From Brevibacterium jeotgali (lineage in GTDB: Bacteria; Actinomycetota; Actinomycetes; Actinomycetales; Brevibacteriaceae): a DNA stretch of 64,000 nucleotides. Below the pieces are notes generated by a model that saw only the letters and a program-made list of their open reading frames with translations, searched no databases and was not told the DNA's origin. The translations under genes and the position numbers were made by a program. This document shows, one piece after another, positions 40,385 through 49,435 of this stretch. Positions within the stretch are counted from its first letter, which is position 1. Every line of letters starts with the position of its first letter. The stretch covers positions 1 through 64,000 of the forward strand of contig NZ_FXZM01000008.1 of NCBI RefSeq assembly GCF_900169175.1, written 5' to 3'.

Positions 40385-40411
40385 GTCGAGGGCCCTCAGT
40401 CGAGGGCCCTC
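40385..40411. repeat. Two direct copies of a GAGGGCCCTC palindrome
   Basis: GTCGAGGGCCCTC occurs at 40385-40397 and 40399-40411. Each copy contains a 10-bp perfect palindrome, so the pair can form alternative hairpins. It lies between the AhpD-like gene start and the TRAP permease stop and may be a terminator for the latter or an operator for the former. Confidence 0.6.
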
Positions 40412-40498
40412 GCGCAGGCTCAGATGCACCCTGCGCATCCGGTGTCGAGTCTGCCGCTCCGCGTCCACCCGCGTCGAGGCCGCGCCCAGATGATGGGA

Positions 40499-42505
40499 TC
40501 ACGTGCGGGCGGAGTCCGTCTCGTCAGTCGACTCGCCGATGTCGTCCGTGCGTGCCAGCGACTCCGCCACGGCGTCGTCCTCGATCGGCACCTCACCCGT
40601 GGGCGCTTCACCGGTGTTGACGAACCGGGTCACGACCATGGCGAGGACGCCCACGCCGAGTCCGATGAGACTGGAGGTCAGCTCCGGTGCCAGAGTCGTG
40701 ATCCCCGCGAGTCCCGTGATGACCCGGGTGACCGCATGCATGCGTCGCTCGACACCGATGGCCCAGCCCTCGAACGCACAGCCGATGAAGAACACGCCGA
40801 TGACCGCGAAGAGCAGCGTGTAGATGATCTCGACGAGCCCCGCATCCTGCGCGAGGAGTGCAGGATTGAAGACGAAGGCGAACGGGATGATGTACTTCAC
40901 CGCGCCCAACCGCATCGCGACCAGCGACGTCGCCATCGGCGGCGTCTTCGCGATGTTCGCTGCGGCGAAGGAGGCGAGTGCCACGGGCGGGGTGATGTAG
41001 GAGACCGTCGCCCAGTAGATCACGAACAGGTGGCCGGCGATCGGGTTGATGCCGAGCGCGACGAGCGCGGGTGCCAGGATGATCGCGAGGAAGACGTACA
41101 CCGCCGACACGGTCATTCCCATGCCGAGCACGAACGACGTGATCGCTCCGGCGATGAGGATGAGGATGATATTGCCGTCGACGAGAGCGATGAGCTCACG
41201 GGCCATCGACAGGGATACGCCGGTCATCGACAGGCCGCCGACGATGAGTCCGACTCCGGCGATGATGCCGATGATCTCGCCGATCGTCCGTCCCGCCGAG
41301 TAGACGAAGTCGAAGAGCAGTGCGGGGACCTTCTTGAGATCGCTGCTGAGGGCGAACTTCACGATCTCGACGACGAGGAGGAACGCGATGACGAAGTACG
41401 GCGCCTGGACCTCGTTCTTGTAGACGATCAGGATGACGATCAGTCCGATGAGCGCGGTGAGGTAGGGCCAGCCCTTCAGGAGGACTCCGCCGAACCGGGG
41501 AAGGAGCTCTCTGCGCACACCGCGCAGGCCGGACTTCGCGGAGTAGGCGTCGATCTGCACGAAGATGCCGAGGAAGTAGAGCAGTGCCGGGACGGCGGCG
41601 GCGAGTGCGATCTCTGCATAGGGGACTCCGACGAAGGAGACCATGAGGAAGGCTGCGGTGCCCATGATCGGCGGGGTGATGGTTCCTCCGGTCGAGGCGG
41701 TCGCCTCCACACCGGCGGCGTACTTGCCGGCGAATCCCGAACGCTTCATGGCGGGGATCGTCATCGGACCGGTGGTGAGGACGTTCGACACCGCGGACCC
41801 CGACATCATGCCCATGGAGCCGGACGAGATGACGGACACCTTCGCCGAACCGCCGCGGAACCGGCCGAAGGCCGCCTGCGCGAGGTCGTAGAAGAAGGCC
41901 GCACCGCCCGTGTGCTGCAGCGCGACGCCGAACATCAGGAAGCCGATGAGGATCGACCCGCCCACCTGCAGCGGCAGACCGAGGATCGAATCAGCACCGA
42001 GTGCGTGGATCTGCGCTGTCGTCTTCAGGTCGAACGACAGGCCGCGCAGGAAGCCGATCGGTATGACGTCCGCGATGAGGGGGTACAGGGAGAAGGCGAG
42101 GGCGATGCCGGTGACGACGAGGCCGGCCGTGCGCCGCAGGGCGTCCAGCACCGCGATCCACAGGACGAATGCGGCTGCGGTCGCCAGCGGCGGGGCGGCG
42201 TAGTCCCATCCGAAGGTGATGATCGTCTCGCCGTTGTAGCCCAGGTAGAGGCACGTGATGAGCACCAGTGCTGCGATGGCGATGTCATAGGACGGCAGGC
42301 GCTTGCCGCCCTGGGACTTCACGATCGGATAGCAGAGGAACACGATCGGCAGGAAGCAGGCGAGCACGAGGTACAGATAGGAATTCGCCAGCAGTGAGAA
42401 GCCGCCGGGGTTCCAGAAGAACGCCTGATTCATGGCGATGAGGGTCCCGATGACGGTGAGGACGACGATGACCGTCTTCCACGGTGTGGTCACGCGATCT
42501 TTCAT
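40499..42505 (-). CDS. TRAP transporter fused permease (DctQM type, TAXI subfamily)
   Basis: A roughly 668-residue membrane protein in which the small (DctQ-like, N-terminal about 4 helices) and large (DctM-like) subunits are fused. Large-subunit motifs include SISSGSMGMMSGSAVSNVLTTGPMTIPAMKRSGF (the core reads GSMGMMSGSAVSNVLTTG) and ATASTGGTITPPIMGTAAFLM, and the second half has GMGMTVSAVYVFLAIILAPALV. Start could be ATG 42511 or 42505. The fused layout is typical with TAXI-type binding proteins, and one is encoded upstream. Na+-driven uptake of an organic acid is expected; substrate unknown. Confidence 0.93.
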   Translation of the reverse strand: MKDRVTTPWKTVIVVLTVIGTLIAMNQAFFWNPGGFSLLANSYLYLVLACFLPIVFLCYPIVKSQGGKRLPSYDIAIAALVLITCLYLGYNGETIITFGWDYAAPPLATAAAFVLWIAVLDALRRTAGLVVTGIALAFSLYPLIADVIPIGFLRGLSFDLKTTAQIHALGADSILGLPLQVGGSILIGFLMFGVALQHTGGAAFFYDLAQAAFGRFRGGSAKVSVISSGSMGMMSGSAVSNVLTTGPMTIPAMKRSGFAGKYAAGVEATASTGGTITPPIMGTAAFLMVSFVGVPYAEIALAAAVPALLYFLGIFVQIDAYSAKSGLRGVRRELLPRFGGVLLKGWPYLTALIGLIVILIVYKNEVQAPYFVIAFLLVVEIVKFALSSDLKKVPALLFDFVYSAGRTIGEIIGIIAGVGLIVGGLSMTGVSLSMARELIALVDGNIILILIAGAITSFVLGMGMTVSAVYVFLAIILAPALVALGINPIAGHLFVIYWATVSYITPPVALASFAAANIAKTPPMATSLVAMRLGAVKYIIPFAFVFNPALLAQDAGLVEIIYTLLFAVIGVFFIGCAFEGWAIGVERRMHAVTRVITGLAGITTLAPELTSSLIGLGVGVLAMVVTRFVNTGEAPTGEVPIEDDAVAESLARTDDIGESTDETDSART

Positions 42506-42547
42506 GAGCATTCCAATCAGAGTGGAGTACGAGGACGAGACGGATCG

Positions 42548-42598
42548 GCCGGCCGGCCGGCGCTCGACGCATGTCAGCTCGAGCGCCGGCCGGCCGGC
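42548..42598 (-). repeat. Very stable intercistronic hairpin between TRAP binding protein and permease genes
   Basis: 20-bp perfect stem made of GCCGGCC repeats (42548-42567 with 42579-42598) and an 11-nt loop, 15 nt after the binding-protein stop. No T-run follows. It may stabilise the upstream mRNA or attenuate transcription so that binding protein exceeds permease. Confidence 0.88.
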
Positions 42599-42612
42599 TC
42601 CTCACCATCGAG

Positions 42613-43743
42613 TCACTCGGGGACGTTCTCGTCCTTGAACGCGTTCCAGTCCTCATGGCTGAGGTCGTCGCCGGCCTGCTCGACGTACTCGGGCCATGCC
42701 TCACGAAGAGCCTCACCGCGCTCGATCAGCTCCGCGTTCTTGGCCTCGGCCTCCTCGGTCCACGCATCCTGCTCTTCGAGGAACGTCACGAGCCCCTCAT
42801 GGAACGGCACCTCGGTCGGGACGATCTGCGCCTCGTCGATGCTCCAGCCCTTGGTCGTCTGCGTGACGTCCTTGTAGCCGTCGAAGTTGTCCTGCAGCGA
42901 CTGCACCACGGCAGTGACCTGCTCGGGGGATGCCTCCGCCTTGGCGATCATCGGCACGGAGTAGTAGACGGCGTTGTCCTCCTCGCCCTCTTCCTGTCCG
43001 GGACCGTTCGCGAAGGAGTCGATGTAGGTCGACGGTGCGACCTCTTCGACGGCGTCGGCCTTCTCGCCCTCCGTCTCGGACAGGTCGAGCCACTGGACGT
43101 CCATCGTCGATTCGAGCTCGAACAGGGAGGATCCGTACACCTGCTGATAGACCGCATCGATCTGGCCGTTCTTGAGGCCGTCGGCCTGATCGCCGTAGCT
43201 GATGTCGACCGGTTCGACGTCATCCCAGGTCAACCCGCCGTACGCGAGGATCGCTTCCGTCTTGTTCTGCACCGACGGGTTGGCCGTCGCACGCGGCACC
43301 TTCTTCCCTGCGAGATCGGCAGGGGTCTCGATTCCGGAATCAGCGCCGACCAGCAGGCTGTGCGGCGCGGTCGGAGCCCACGCCACCCGCACGTCCTGCG
43401 GACCCCAGTCCGGGACCGCGAAGTCGTGGTCCGCCTCGAACGCGTAGATGTACGCATCACCGGTGCGGGTGAACATCGCCTGGTCCTCGCGCAGGGGCGT
43501 GAGCTGACCGATCGCCGTATCGGACGGGATGATGCGGATGCTCGCCCCCTCTGCGGAGGTCAGCTCCTCCGCGATCGCGGCGGTGTCCGCGTAGGTCGAC
43601 GTGCCTGTGCCGTACGTCGACCAGGCCATCTCGGAAGGCAGTCCGCCCTCCGTCGACGTGGTCTCACCACCGGAGCCGCCGCAGGCGGTCAGCGTCAGTG
43701 CTGAGGCCAGGGCCATGGATGTGAATGCGGGAAGCTTCTTCAT
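42613..43743 (-). CDS. TRAP transporter solute-binding lipoprotein (TAXI family)
   Basis: A 376-residue extracytoplasmic binding protein. The start at 43743 gives a lipoprotein signal with lipobox LTAC (C21) and a Gly/Ser/Thr linker. The mature domain has TYGTGTSTYADTAAIAEEL and SLLVGADSGIETPADLAGKKVPRATANPS, typical TAXI features (quoted in part), and ends in repeated charged helices. The longer in-frame reading to 43917 runs across the operator and is rejected. Pairs with the fused permease downstream. Confidence 0.9.
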   Translation of the reverse strand: MKKLPAFTSMALASALTLTACGGSGGETTSTEGGLPSEMAWSTYGTGTSTYADTAAIAEELTSAEGASIRIIPSDTAIGQLTPLREDQAMFTRTGDAYIYAFEADHDFAVPDWGPQDVRVAWAPTAPHSLLVGADSGIETPADLAGKKVPRATANPSVQNKTEAILAYGGLTWDDVEPVDISYGDQADGLKNGQIDAVYQQVYGSSLFELESTMDVQWLDLSETEGEKADAVEEVAPSTYIDSFANGPGQEEGEEDNAVYYSVPMIAKAEASPEQVTAVVQSLQDNFDGYKDVTQTTKGWSIDEAQIVPTEVPFHEGLVTFLEEQDAWTEEAEAKNAELIERGEALREAWPEYVEQAGDDLSHEDWNAFKDENVPE

Positions 43744-43912
43744 TGACTGGTCCTTTGCGATTCGTGGAGCCGGCTCACGCGGTCGCTGCCGCAGACGCTT
43801 CGCTGTCGACTGTCGTGTCCGTGTGCCGCCCACACAGCGTAGGCGCCGCGCACCATGGACCAGGTCACGCCCACGTATCGATGCCCTGCTCTTCAAAGGT
43901 ACTTCCGATCGA

Positions 43913-43933
43913 CTCATAGGTTACGCCTATGAG
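43913..43933 (-). promoter_or_regulatory. LysR-type operator upstream of the TRAP genes
   Basis: Perfect inverted repeat CTCATAGG-TTACG-CCTATGAG. It contains ATAGG-N5-CCTAT, matching the T-N11-A rule for LysR boxes (T at 43917, A at 43929). It lies 170 nt upstream of the binding-protein start and 13 nt after the LysR gene, fitting activation of the TRAP operon by that regulator. Confidence 0.7.
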
Positions 43934-43945
43934 CTGAGGCCTCCT

Positions 43946-44821
43946 CTACACCGACCCGAAGCGCTCCCGCAGTTCGGCGTACACCTGTCCGATGAGGGTG
44001 GCCGCATCGTCGCCGCGCATGGTGACCCAGGAGTCCGAGCGCACATCGCCGGTGTCGACGTCCTCGCAGATCAGGTCGGGGTCCTGTGCAGCGATGAGCG
44101 CCGGCACCAGGGACACGCCGAGGCCCTGACGGATGAGGGACATCACTGCGTGCCAGGTCGTGGCCTGGTGCTGGACACGCGGCTCGACATCCGCTGCGCG
44201 GCAGATGGTCATCACCTTCTCCCAGTAGTGGGGCGACACCTCGCGCCGGAAGGTGATGAAGGAGGCGCCCCGCGCCTCGCCCAGCGATCGCAGCTCGGTT
44301 CCGGGCGGCGCGCACATCCGGAACTCCTCATTCGCGACCCGCACGCGCAGCAGGTCCCGGTCCTGGCCCGGGCTGTGCGAGCAGGCGATATCGATGCCTC
44401 CCACTTCGAGCGCCTCGACCTGGTCGGCCGTATTCATCTCGCGGATATGTATGACGACTCCCGGCCATGTCGCCTCGATGTCGGTGACCGCCTGCGGAAG
44501 GCCTCGGAGGAAGAAGCTCGGGACACAGCCGATCGTCACGCTGCCGGCGATCCCTTCCGCGAGGTCGGTCGCGCCGGCGACGAATCGGTCCGCAGCCTCG
44601 ACCAGATTCCGCGCGCGCCCGATCAGCGCTGCGCCTTCAGTCGTGAGGGCGGTGTGCGGCCTGCGCACGAAGAGCACGACCCCGAGGTCCTTCTCGAGCT
44701 TCATGATCTCGCCGCTGAGCGCGGGCTGTGAGATGTGCAGCGCTTCGGCGGCCCTGCCGAAGTGCTGGGTGTCCGCGAGTGTGACGAAGTATGCGAGGCG
44801 ACGCATGCTGACCTGGTCCAT
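43946..44821 (-). CDS. LysR-family transcriptional regulator
   Basis: A 291-residue LTTR. The N-terminal winged HTH has RRLAYFVTLADTQHFGRAAEALHISQPALSGEIMKLEKDLGVVLFVR, with the hallmark AAEALHISQPALS; the effector domain is of the periplasmic-binding type (GSVTIGCVPSFFL, GIDIACSHSP). Starts at 44821 (MDQV) or 44806 (MRRL) both have reasonable upstream purines. It is same-strand and upstream of the TRAP genes with an LTTR box in between, so control of the transporter by its solute is likely. Confidence 0.92.
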   Translation of the reverse strand: MDQVSMRRLAYFVTLADTQHFGRAAEALHISQPALSGEIMKLEKDLGVVLFVRRPHTALTTEGAALIGRARNLVEAADRFVAGATDLAEGIAGSVTIGCVPSFFLRGLPQAVTDIEATWPGVVIHIREMNTADQVEALEVGGIDIACSHSPGQDRDLLRVRVANEEFRMCAPPGTELRSLGEARGASFITFRREVSPHYWEKVMTICRAADVEPRVQHQATTWHAVMSLIRQGLGVSLVPALIAAQDPDLICEDVDTGDVRSDSWVTMRGDDAATLIGQVYAELRERFGSV

Positions 44822-44926
44822 ACGCAATCTTAACCACCTCACGTGCCGGACGGCCGTCGCTTCGAACCCGCATCGTAGCGCGGGGCCCGCCCGTGGGCAC
44901 TCCGGTCGTCGTCAGTGCGGCCGTCC

Positions 44927-45844
44927 TCAGTCCAGTCCCAGCAGCCGGGCCCCATTGTCGTGGAGCACCTTCCGCTCGAACTCCTCCCCCAGCGCCAAGC
45001 CCCGGATCGCGTCGATCTGCACGGAGTACGGATAGGGGATGTTGGGGAAGTCGCTGCCCAGCACCACCTTGTCCTGCAGCCCTGTGAGCCGCTCGAGGAG
45101 GTCCTCGGGGAACGGCATGGTCGCCTCGACATACGGAGTGAACGTCATGCAGGTGTCGAGGCAGACGTTCTCGTACTCCTCCGCGAGCTGGATGAACTCC
45201 CGATACTCCGGCATGCCCGTGTGGGCGATGACGAACGCGAGCTTCGGATGGGCCCGCAGCACGTCGAGCACCGGGTCGAGGCCCGTGTGCCGGCCGGGGA
45301 CCGGACCGGATCCGCAGTGGATGACGACGGGGACGCCCGCCTCCTCGATCTGCGCCCAGACAGGCTCCAGCAGCGGGTCGGAGGGATCGTAGCCGCCGAC
45401 CTGGATGTGGGACTTGAACACGCGGGTCCCCGATTCCAGGGCACGCTGGGTGTAGGCGGCGGCCTCGGGCTCGGGGAAGAACGTCGACGTCTGGGCGCAC
45501 GCCGGCGTGCGCGCGGCGAAGTCTGCGGCCCAGGAATTGAGCCACTGGGCCATTCCGGGCTTGTGGGGATAGAGCATCGAGGTGAACCCGACGACCCCCA
45601 TGTCGCGCAGTCGGGCGACCCGCTCCTCCTCCGTCCACCGGTAGGCGATCGGCCACGTCCGCAGCCCGCGCTCCTCCGCCCTGTCGAAGTACCCCCACAC
45701 CTTGGCCAGCACGTTCTCCGGCATGAAATGCGTGTGGATGTCTATGAACCCCGGGATGTTCAGATCCGCAGCGAGCGCGCGCAGGCGCCTAGGCTCATCG
45801 GGCGGGAGGGTGACGGCATCGGGCCGGGCGGCATTGTCAGGCAT
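44927..45844 (-). CDS. Amidohydrolase family (ACMSD-like) metal-dependent hydrolase
   Basis: A 305-residue TIM-barrel protein of amidohydrolase-2. Metal ligands are in IDIHTHFMPENV (HxH), VVIHCGSG, AHTGMPE and LGSDFPN; a Lys in VFKSHIQVGGYDP may be the bridging or substrate-binding residue. ACMSD-type decarboxylases and lactone hydrolases share this layout. Start at 45844 (MPDN) or a GTG at 45880; the upstream signals are weak. It shares orientation with the LysR/TRAP genes (105-nt gap), so it may process the imported acid. Confidence 0.82.
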   Translation of the reverse strand: MPDNAARPDAVTLPPDEPRRLRALAADLNIPGFIDIHTHFMPENVLAKVWGYFDRAEERGLRTWPIAYRWTEEERVARLRDMGVVGFTSMLYPHKPGMAQWLNSWAADFAARTPACAQTSTFFPEPEAAAYTQRALESGTRVFKSHIQVGGYDPSDPLLEPVWAQIEEAGVPVVIHCGSGPVPGRHTGLDPVLDVLRAHPKLAFVIAHTGMPEYREFIQLAEEYENVCLDTCMTFTPYVEATMPFPEDLLERLTGLQDKVVLGSDFPNIPYPYSVQIDAIRGLALGEEFERKVLHDNGARLLGLD

Positions 45845-45985
45845 GAGCTCATCGTAGAACGTCCGTTCAGTAGACGACACCGCCCCCGCGCGCGCCCAGG
45901 GCCTCTGCGATGCAGCACGTCGCCTGAGGGCCTGTGCAGCAGGGCGACTCGACGCTCCGGTTGTCCACAGCTTCCCTCCCAGCCC

Positions 45986-46014
45986 TTCCAGTACCGCACC
46001 TTTAGCGCTACTTT
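45986..46014 (+). promoter_or_regulatory. Possible promoter of the Tad operon
   Basis: TTCCAG (45986-45991), 17-nt spacer, TACTTT (46009-46014), 69 nt before the first Tad gene. The -10 is fair and the -35 weak. Confidence 0.3.
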
Positions 46015-46082
46015 GGATCTCGTACCGAGAGTGAAGCGACTCACACCTGTGCCTTCACGACGCCGAGGAACAGGAAGACACC

Positions 46083-47309
46083 GTGGAAGCCGTGGAGATC
46101 GTCCGGGCGGAGGTGCGCGAACTCATCCGCGCACGCGGCATCGACCCGCGGTCGGAGGCTCGACCCACTGCAGACCTCATCGACGAGGTCATCCGTGCCT
46201 ACGACGAACGAACCCTGTCCGGCTCCCTGCCCGTCATGGGCGATCCGGACGATCTGCGCCGCAGCGTGCTCGATGACCTCACGGGCTTCGGCGCGATCCA
46301 GAAGCACCTCGACGACCCCACCGTCGAAGAGGTGTGGCTGAACGGGCCGCACGCGGTGTTCGTCTCGCGCCGCGGCGTCTCGGAGCTCACCCCCACCGTG
46401 CTGACGGAATCGGAGATCGCAGAACTCATCGAACGCCTCCTGCGCACCACCGGACGGCGCGTCGACCTGTCATCCCCCTTCGTCGACGCGTCCCTCCCGG
46501 ACGGCTCGCGCCTGCACATCGTCCTTCCCGACATCACCCGCAGCCACCCTGCGATCAACATCCGGAAGTTCCTCGCACGGACACGCAGCCTGCATGACCT
46601 GGTGGAGTCGGGCTCCCTCACTCCTGCCGCGGCGGGGTTCCTCGACGCAGCTGTCGTGGCCGGCGCCAACATCCTCGTCACGGGGCAGACCCAGGCCGGC
46701 AAGACGACCATGCTCAACGCCCTCTGCGGCTCCGTGCCCGCACGCGAACGCGTGATCACCTGCGAGGAGGTGTTCGAGCTCTCCGTCCCCGCGCGCGACT
46801 GGATCGCCATGCAGTGCCGCCAGCCGAGTCTCGAGGGGACCGGAGAAGTGCCTCTGCGCCGCCTCGTGAAGGAGGCGCTGCGGATGCGGCCCGACCGGGT
46901 GATCGTCGGCGAGGTGAGGGAGGCGGAGAGCCTCGACATGCTCATCGCGATGAACGCGGGCCTGCCGGCGATGGGCTCTCTGCACGCGAACTCCGCACGC
47001 AGCGCGATCACCAAGATGTGCACGCTCCCCCTGCTCGCAGGTCCGAACATCGGGTCGTCATTCGTCACCCCCACCGTCGCGGGATGCATCGACCTCGTCG
47101 TCCACCTCGCCCTCTTGCGCAACGGCTCGCGGCGCGTGCACGAGATCGTGGCGGTCCCCGGTGGTGTCGAGTCCGGAACCGTCGAACTCGAGACGATCTT
47201 CCACACCGACGGGTCCGGCGCGCTGGTGCGCGGAAGCGGCTTCAGCCATCTGGGCGAGCGCATCGCTGCGATCGGCAAGGATGTCTACTCCCTGCTGGAG
47301 GCTGCGTGA
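46083..47309 (+). CDS. Tad pilus secretion ATPase (TadA/CpaF family)
   Basis: A 408-residue type II/IV secretion ATPase powering Flp-type pilus assembly. It has an N-terminal helical domain, then LDDPTVEEVWLNGP, DGSRLHIVLP, Walker A GQTQAGKT (201-208), the Asp box in VITCEEVFEL, Walker B in RPDRVIVGEVREAESLDML and the His box MGSLHANSA. GTG start. Cytoplasmic hexamer on the inner face of the membrane with TadB/TadC. Overlaps tadB by 4 nt. Confidence 0.94.
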   Translation: MEAVEIVRAEVRELIRARGIDPRSEARPTADLIDEVIRAYDERTLSGSLPVMGDPDDLRRSVLDDLTGFGAIQKHLDDPTVEEVWLNGPHAVFVSRRGVSELTPTVLTESEIAELIERLLRTTGRRVDLSSPFVDASLPDGSRLHIVLPDITRSHPAINIRKFLARTRSLHDLVESGSLTPAAAGFLDAAVVAGANILVTGQTQAGKTTMLNALCGSVPARERVITCEEVFELSVPARDWIAMQCRQPSLEGTGEVPLRRLVKEALRMRPDRVIVGEVREAESLDMLIAMNAGLPAMGSLHANSARSAITKMCTLPLLAGPNIGSSFVTPTVAGCIDLVVHLALLRNGSRRVHEIVAVPGGVESGTVELETIFHTDGSGALVRGSGFSHLGERIAAIGKDVYSLLEAA

Positions 47310-48178
47310 CCACCACGCTCATGGGAGCGCTCTGCGGCATCGTGCTCGCTGCAGGCCTCCTCTTCGTCTGGTCGTCCTTCTGGGAGACCCGTCCGCGTCA
47401 GGGCCGCAGATCGCCCTTCGTCGACGAGCTCGCCGATGACCTCGTCGCGGCGGACTTCCCGCGCGTCACTCCCGGACACCTCGCGGCGATCACCGTCGGA
47501 GCGGCGGCCCTCGTCTGGCTCATCGGATACGCCGTCACGTCGTCGGCGCCCATCAGCACGTGCTTCGCCGCCTTCGCATCTGCTGTGCCTCCCGCCTACA
47601 TCCGTCGGCGCTCTCGCTCCCGCGAAGTCGAGCGCCGCGTCCTGTGGCCCGATGCGATCGATCACCTCCACTCCGGGGTCCGCGCCGGAATGTCCCTGCC
47701 CGAGGCCCTCGCCGCGCTGGCTCATCGCGGTCCCGACGGCCTCCGCCCGGTGTTCCACGTCTTCGAGGACGAATACCGGGCCACTGGTTCGTTCACGATG
47801 GCGCTGGACGCCTTCAAGAAGGCGAGCGCGGACCCCGTGGCGGACCGGATCGTGGCCGCTCTGGCCGTCACGCGTGACGTCGGCGGAACGGAGTTGGGGA
47901 CGCTGCTGAGGACCCTCGCACACTTCCTGCGCGAAGACGCGCGCACCCGGTCGGAGCTCAAGGCGCGCCAGAGCTGGACGGTCACGGGGGCCCGGCTGGC
48001 GGTCGCCGCACCGTGGATCGTCCTCGCCCTCCTGGCGACCCGGTCCGAGGCCGCTGCCGCCTACAGCACTCCCGGCGGAATGGTCCTCCTGCTCACCGGG
48101 ATGGTCGTCTCGCTCAGCGCCTACCAGGTCATGAAGCGGATCGGCCGTCTTCCGAGCGAGCCGCGGGTGCTGCGATGA
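47306..48178 (+). CDS. Tad pilus platform protein TadB-like
   Basis: A 290-residue inner-membrane protein with an N-terminal helix, further hydrophobic segments near residues 50-90, and two at the C-terminus. The GSPII-F domain reads LWPDAIDHLHSGVRAGMSLPEALAAL, DRIVAALAVTRDVGGTELGTLLRTLA. GTG start overlapping the ATPase stop (GTGA). Assembles with TadC as the platform on which the ATPase acts. Confidence 0.9.
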   Translation: MTTTLMGALCGIVLAAGLLFVWSSFWETRPRQGRRSPFVDELADDLVAADFPRVTPGHLAAITVGAAALVWLIGYAVTSSAPISTCFAAFASAVPPAYIRRRSRSREVERRVLWPDAIDHLHSGVRAGMSLPEALAALAHRGPDGLRPVFHVFEDEYRATGSFTMALDAFKKASADPVADRIVAALAVTRDVGGTELGTLLRTLAHFLREDARTRSELKARQSWTVTGARLAVAAPWIVLALLATRSEAAAAYSTPGGMVLLLTGMVVSLSAYQVMKRIGRLPSEPRVLR

Positions 48179-49134
48179 GCGCCGCACTGTGGTCTCACGT
48201 CGACGTCTTCAACCCGGCGGTCGCGATCATCATGGGGCTCGTCCTCGGACTCAGCGCGGCGTTCGCGGTGGCGCGCCTCCCCATCCTCCGCCGGCCCACG
48301 CTCGCCGACCGGATCGGCCCCTACCTGCGTGACCAGCCTCGTGTCGCCTCGCTCTACGGCGCTCCTGCCGCGCCGACGACCGGCGTCGTGGGCATCCTCC
48401 AGACGACGGCGTCCTCGTGGGGTGCATGGCTCGCGTCCCGCATCACGACGGACTCGTCCGTTCTGCGGCGACTCCAGCAGGTGGGCGGCGCGACGACGGT
48501 GGAGCGCTTCCGCACGCGTCAGGTCCTCTGCATCCTCGCGGGGCTGTCCTCCGGTGCCGTCGTCGGCGCCGTCTCCGCCGTCACGCGCGGGTTCTCCCCC
48601 GTCGTGCTCCTGGGTCTGATCGGCCTGGGTGCTGTCATGGGACACATCGTCAACGACTGGTGGCTCACGCAGCAGGTCCGCGGACGCGAACGACGCATCA
48701 TGGCGGAGTTCCCGACCGTCGCAGAGCTTCTCGCCCTGGCCATGACCGCCGGTGAGGGCACGATCGACGCGCTCGAGCGCGTCTGCCGGTCCACGACGGG
48801 CGAGCTCAGTCAGGAGCTGACCCGAGCCCTGTCCCAGGTGCGGACCGGCACGCCGCTGGTCGAGGCACTCGACGAGATGGGGACTCGCACCGGGAACCCG
48901 TCGATCATCCGCTTCGTCGACGGCATCGCCGTGGCGACGGCGCGCGGCACTCCTCTGGCGGAGGTCCTGCGGGCGCAGGCCGCAGATGTCCGCGAGCACG
49001 GAAGACGCTCGCTCATGGAGGTGAGCGGCCGCAAGGAGGTGGCAATGCTCGTTCCTGTCGTGGCGTTCGTCCTCCCCGTCACCGTGCTCTTCGCCCTCTA
49101 TCCGACCCTCGCAGTCCTCGAACTGGGCCCCTGA
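48175..49134 (+). CDS. Tad pilus platform protein TadC-like
   Basis: A 319-residue membrane protein with the second GSPII-F domain: FPTVAELLALAMTAGEGTIDALERV, LSQVRTGTPLVEALDEMG, RGTPLAEVLRAQAADVRE, and a final helix MLVPVVAFVLPVTVLFALYPTL. ATGA overlap with tadB. The B-then-C order is standard for actinobacterial Tad operons. Confidence 0.9.
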   Translation: MSAALWSHVDVFNPAVAIIMGLVLGLSAAFAVARLPILRRPTLADRIGPYLRDQPRVASLYGAPAAPTTGVVGILQTTASSWGAWLASRITTDSSVLRRLQQVGGATTVERFRTRQVLCILAGLSSGAVVGAVSAVTRGFSPVVLLGLIGLGAVMGHIVNDWWLTQQVRGRERRIMAEFPTVAELLALAMTAGEGTIDALERVCRSTTGELSQELTRALSQVRTGTPLVEALDEMGTRTGNPSIIRFVDGIAVATARGTPLAEVLRAQAADVREHGRRSLMEVSGRKEVAMLVPVVAFVLPVTVLFALYPTLAVLELGP

Positions 49135-49156
49135 CCCCTCACGAAGGAGAACCATC

Positions 49157-49414
49157 ATGCTCGCCCGCACCCGCGCCCTCGTCGTCGCCTCCCTCCTCAG
49201 CGTGCTCACACTGATCGGCGGTCTCGCCTCCCCGTCCCCACCACCCCGCCGCCGAGGCCACCGCGACTCCCGGCCCGACCGCGGTGATGTGCCGGGCTGG
49301 GTTCTCATCACCGTCATGACGGCTGCTCTGGTCGTCGCGCTCTGGGCGCTCGCGGGCGAGGCATTCACCTCACTCTTCACCGACAGCATCAACAAGGTCC
49401 GGCAGGCCGGCTGA
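49157..49414 (+). CDS. Small Flp/pilin-like membrane peptide of the Tad operon
   Basis: An 85-residue protein with an N-terminal hydrophobic signal-like segment, a basic Pro/Arg linker, and one hydrophobic helix (about 48-70, WVLITVMTAALVVALWALAG) followed by FTSLFTDSINKV. Its place between tadC and the TadE genes and the single-helix layout match the major Flp pilin/DUF4244 slot of actinobacterial clusters. A classical prepilin cleavage motif is not clear, so pilin identity is inferred from context. AAGGAGAA precedes the ATG. Confidence 0.75.
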   Translation: MLARTRALVVASLLSVLTLIGGLASPSPPPRRRGHRDSRPDRGDVPGWVLITVMTAALVVALWALAGEAFTSLFTDSINKVRQAG

Positions 49415-49435
49415 GCCGCAGCGGACGGAATCGCA

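Noticed and set aside
40385..40411. GAGGGCCCTC repeats as the start of a CRISPR array
   Set aside because: Only two copies with a 1-nt gap between 13-nt units; no spacers or cas genes.
40352..42397. 681-codon plus-strand frame opposite the TRAP permease
   Set aside because: Extremely Asp/Glu/Arg/His-rich antisense reading of hydrophobic codons; the minus strand encodes a clear fused TRAP permease.
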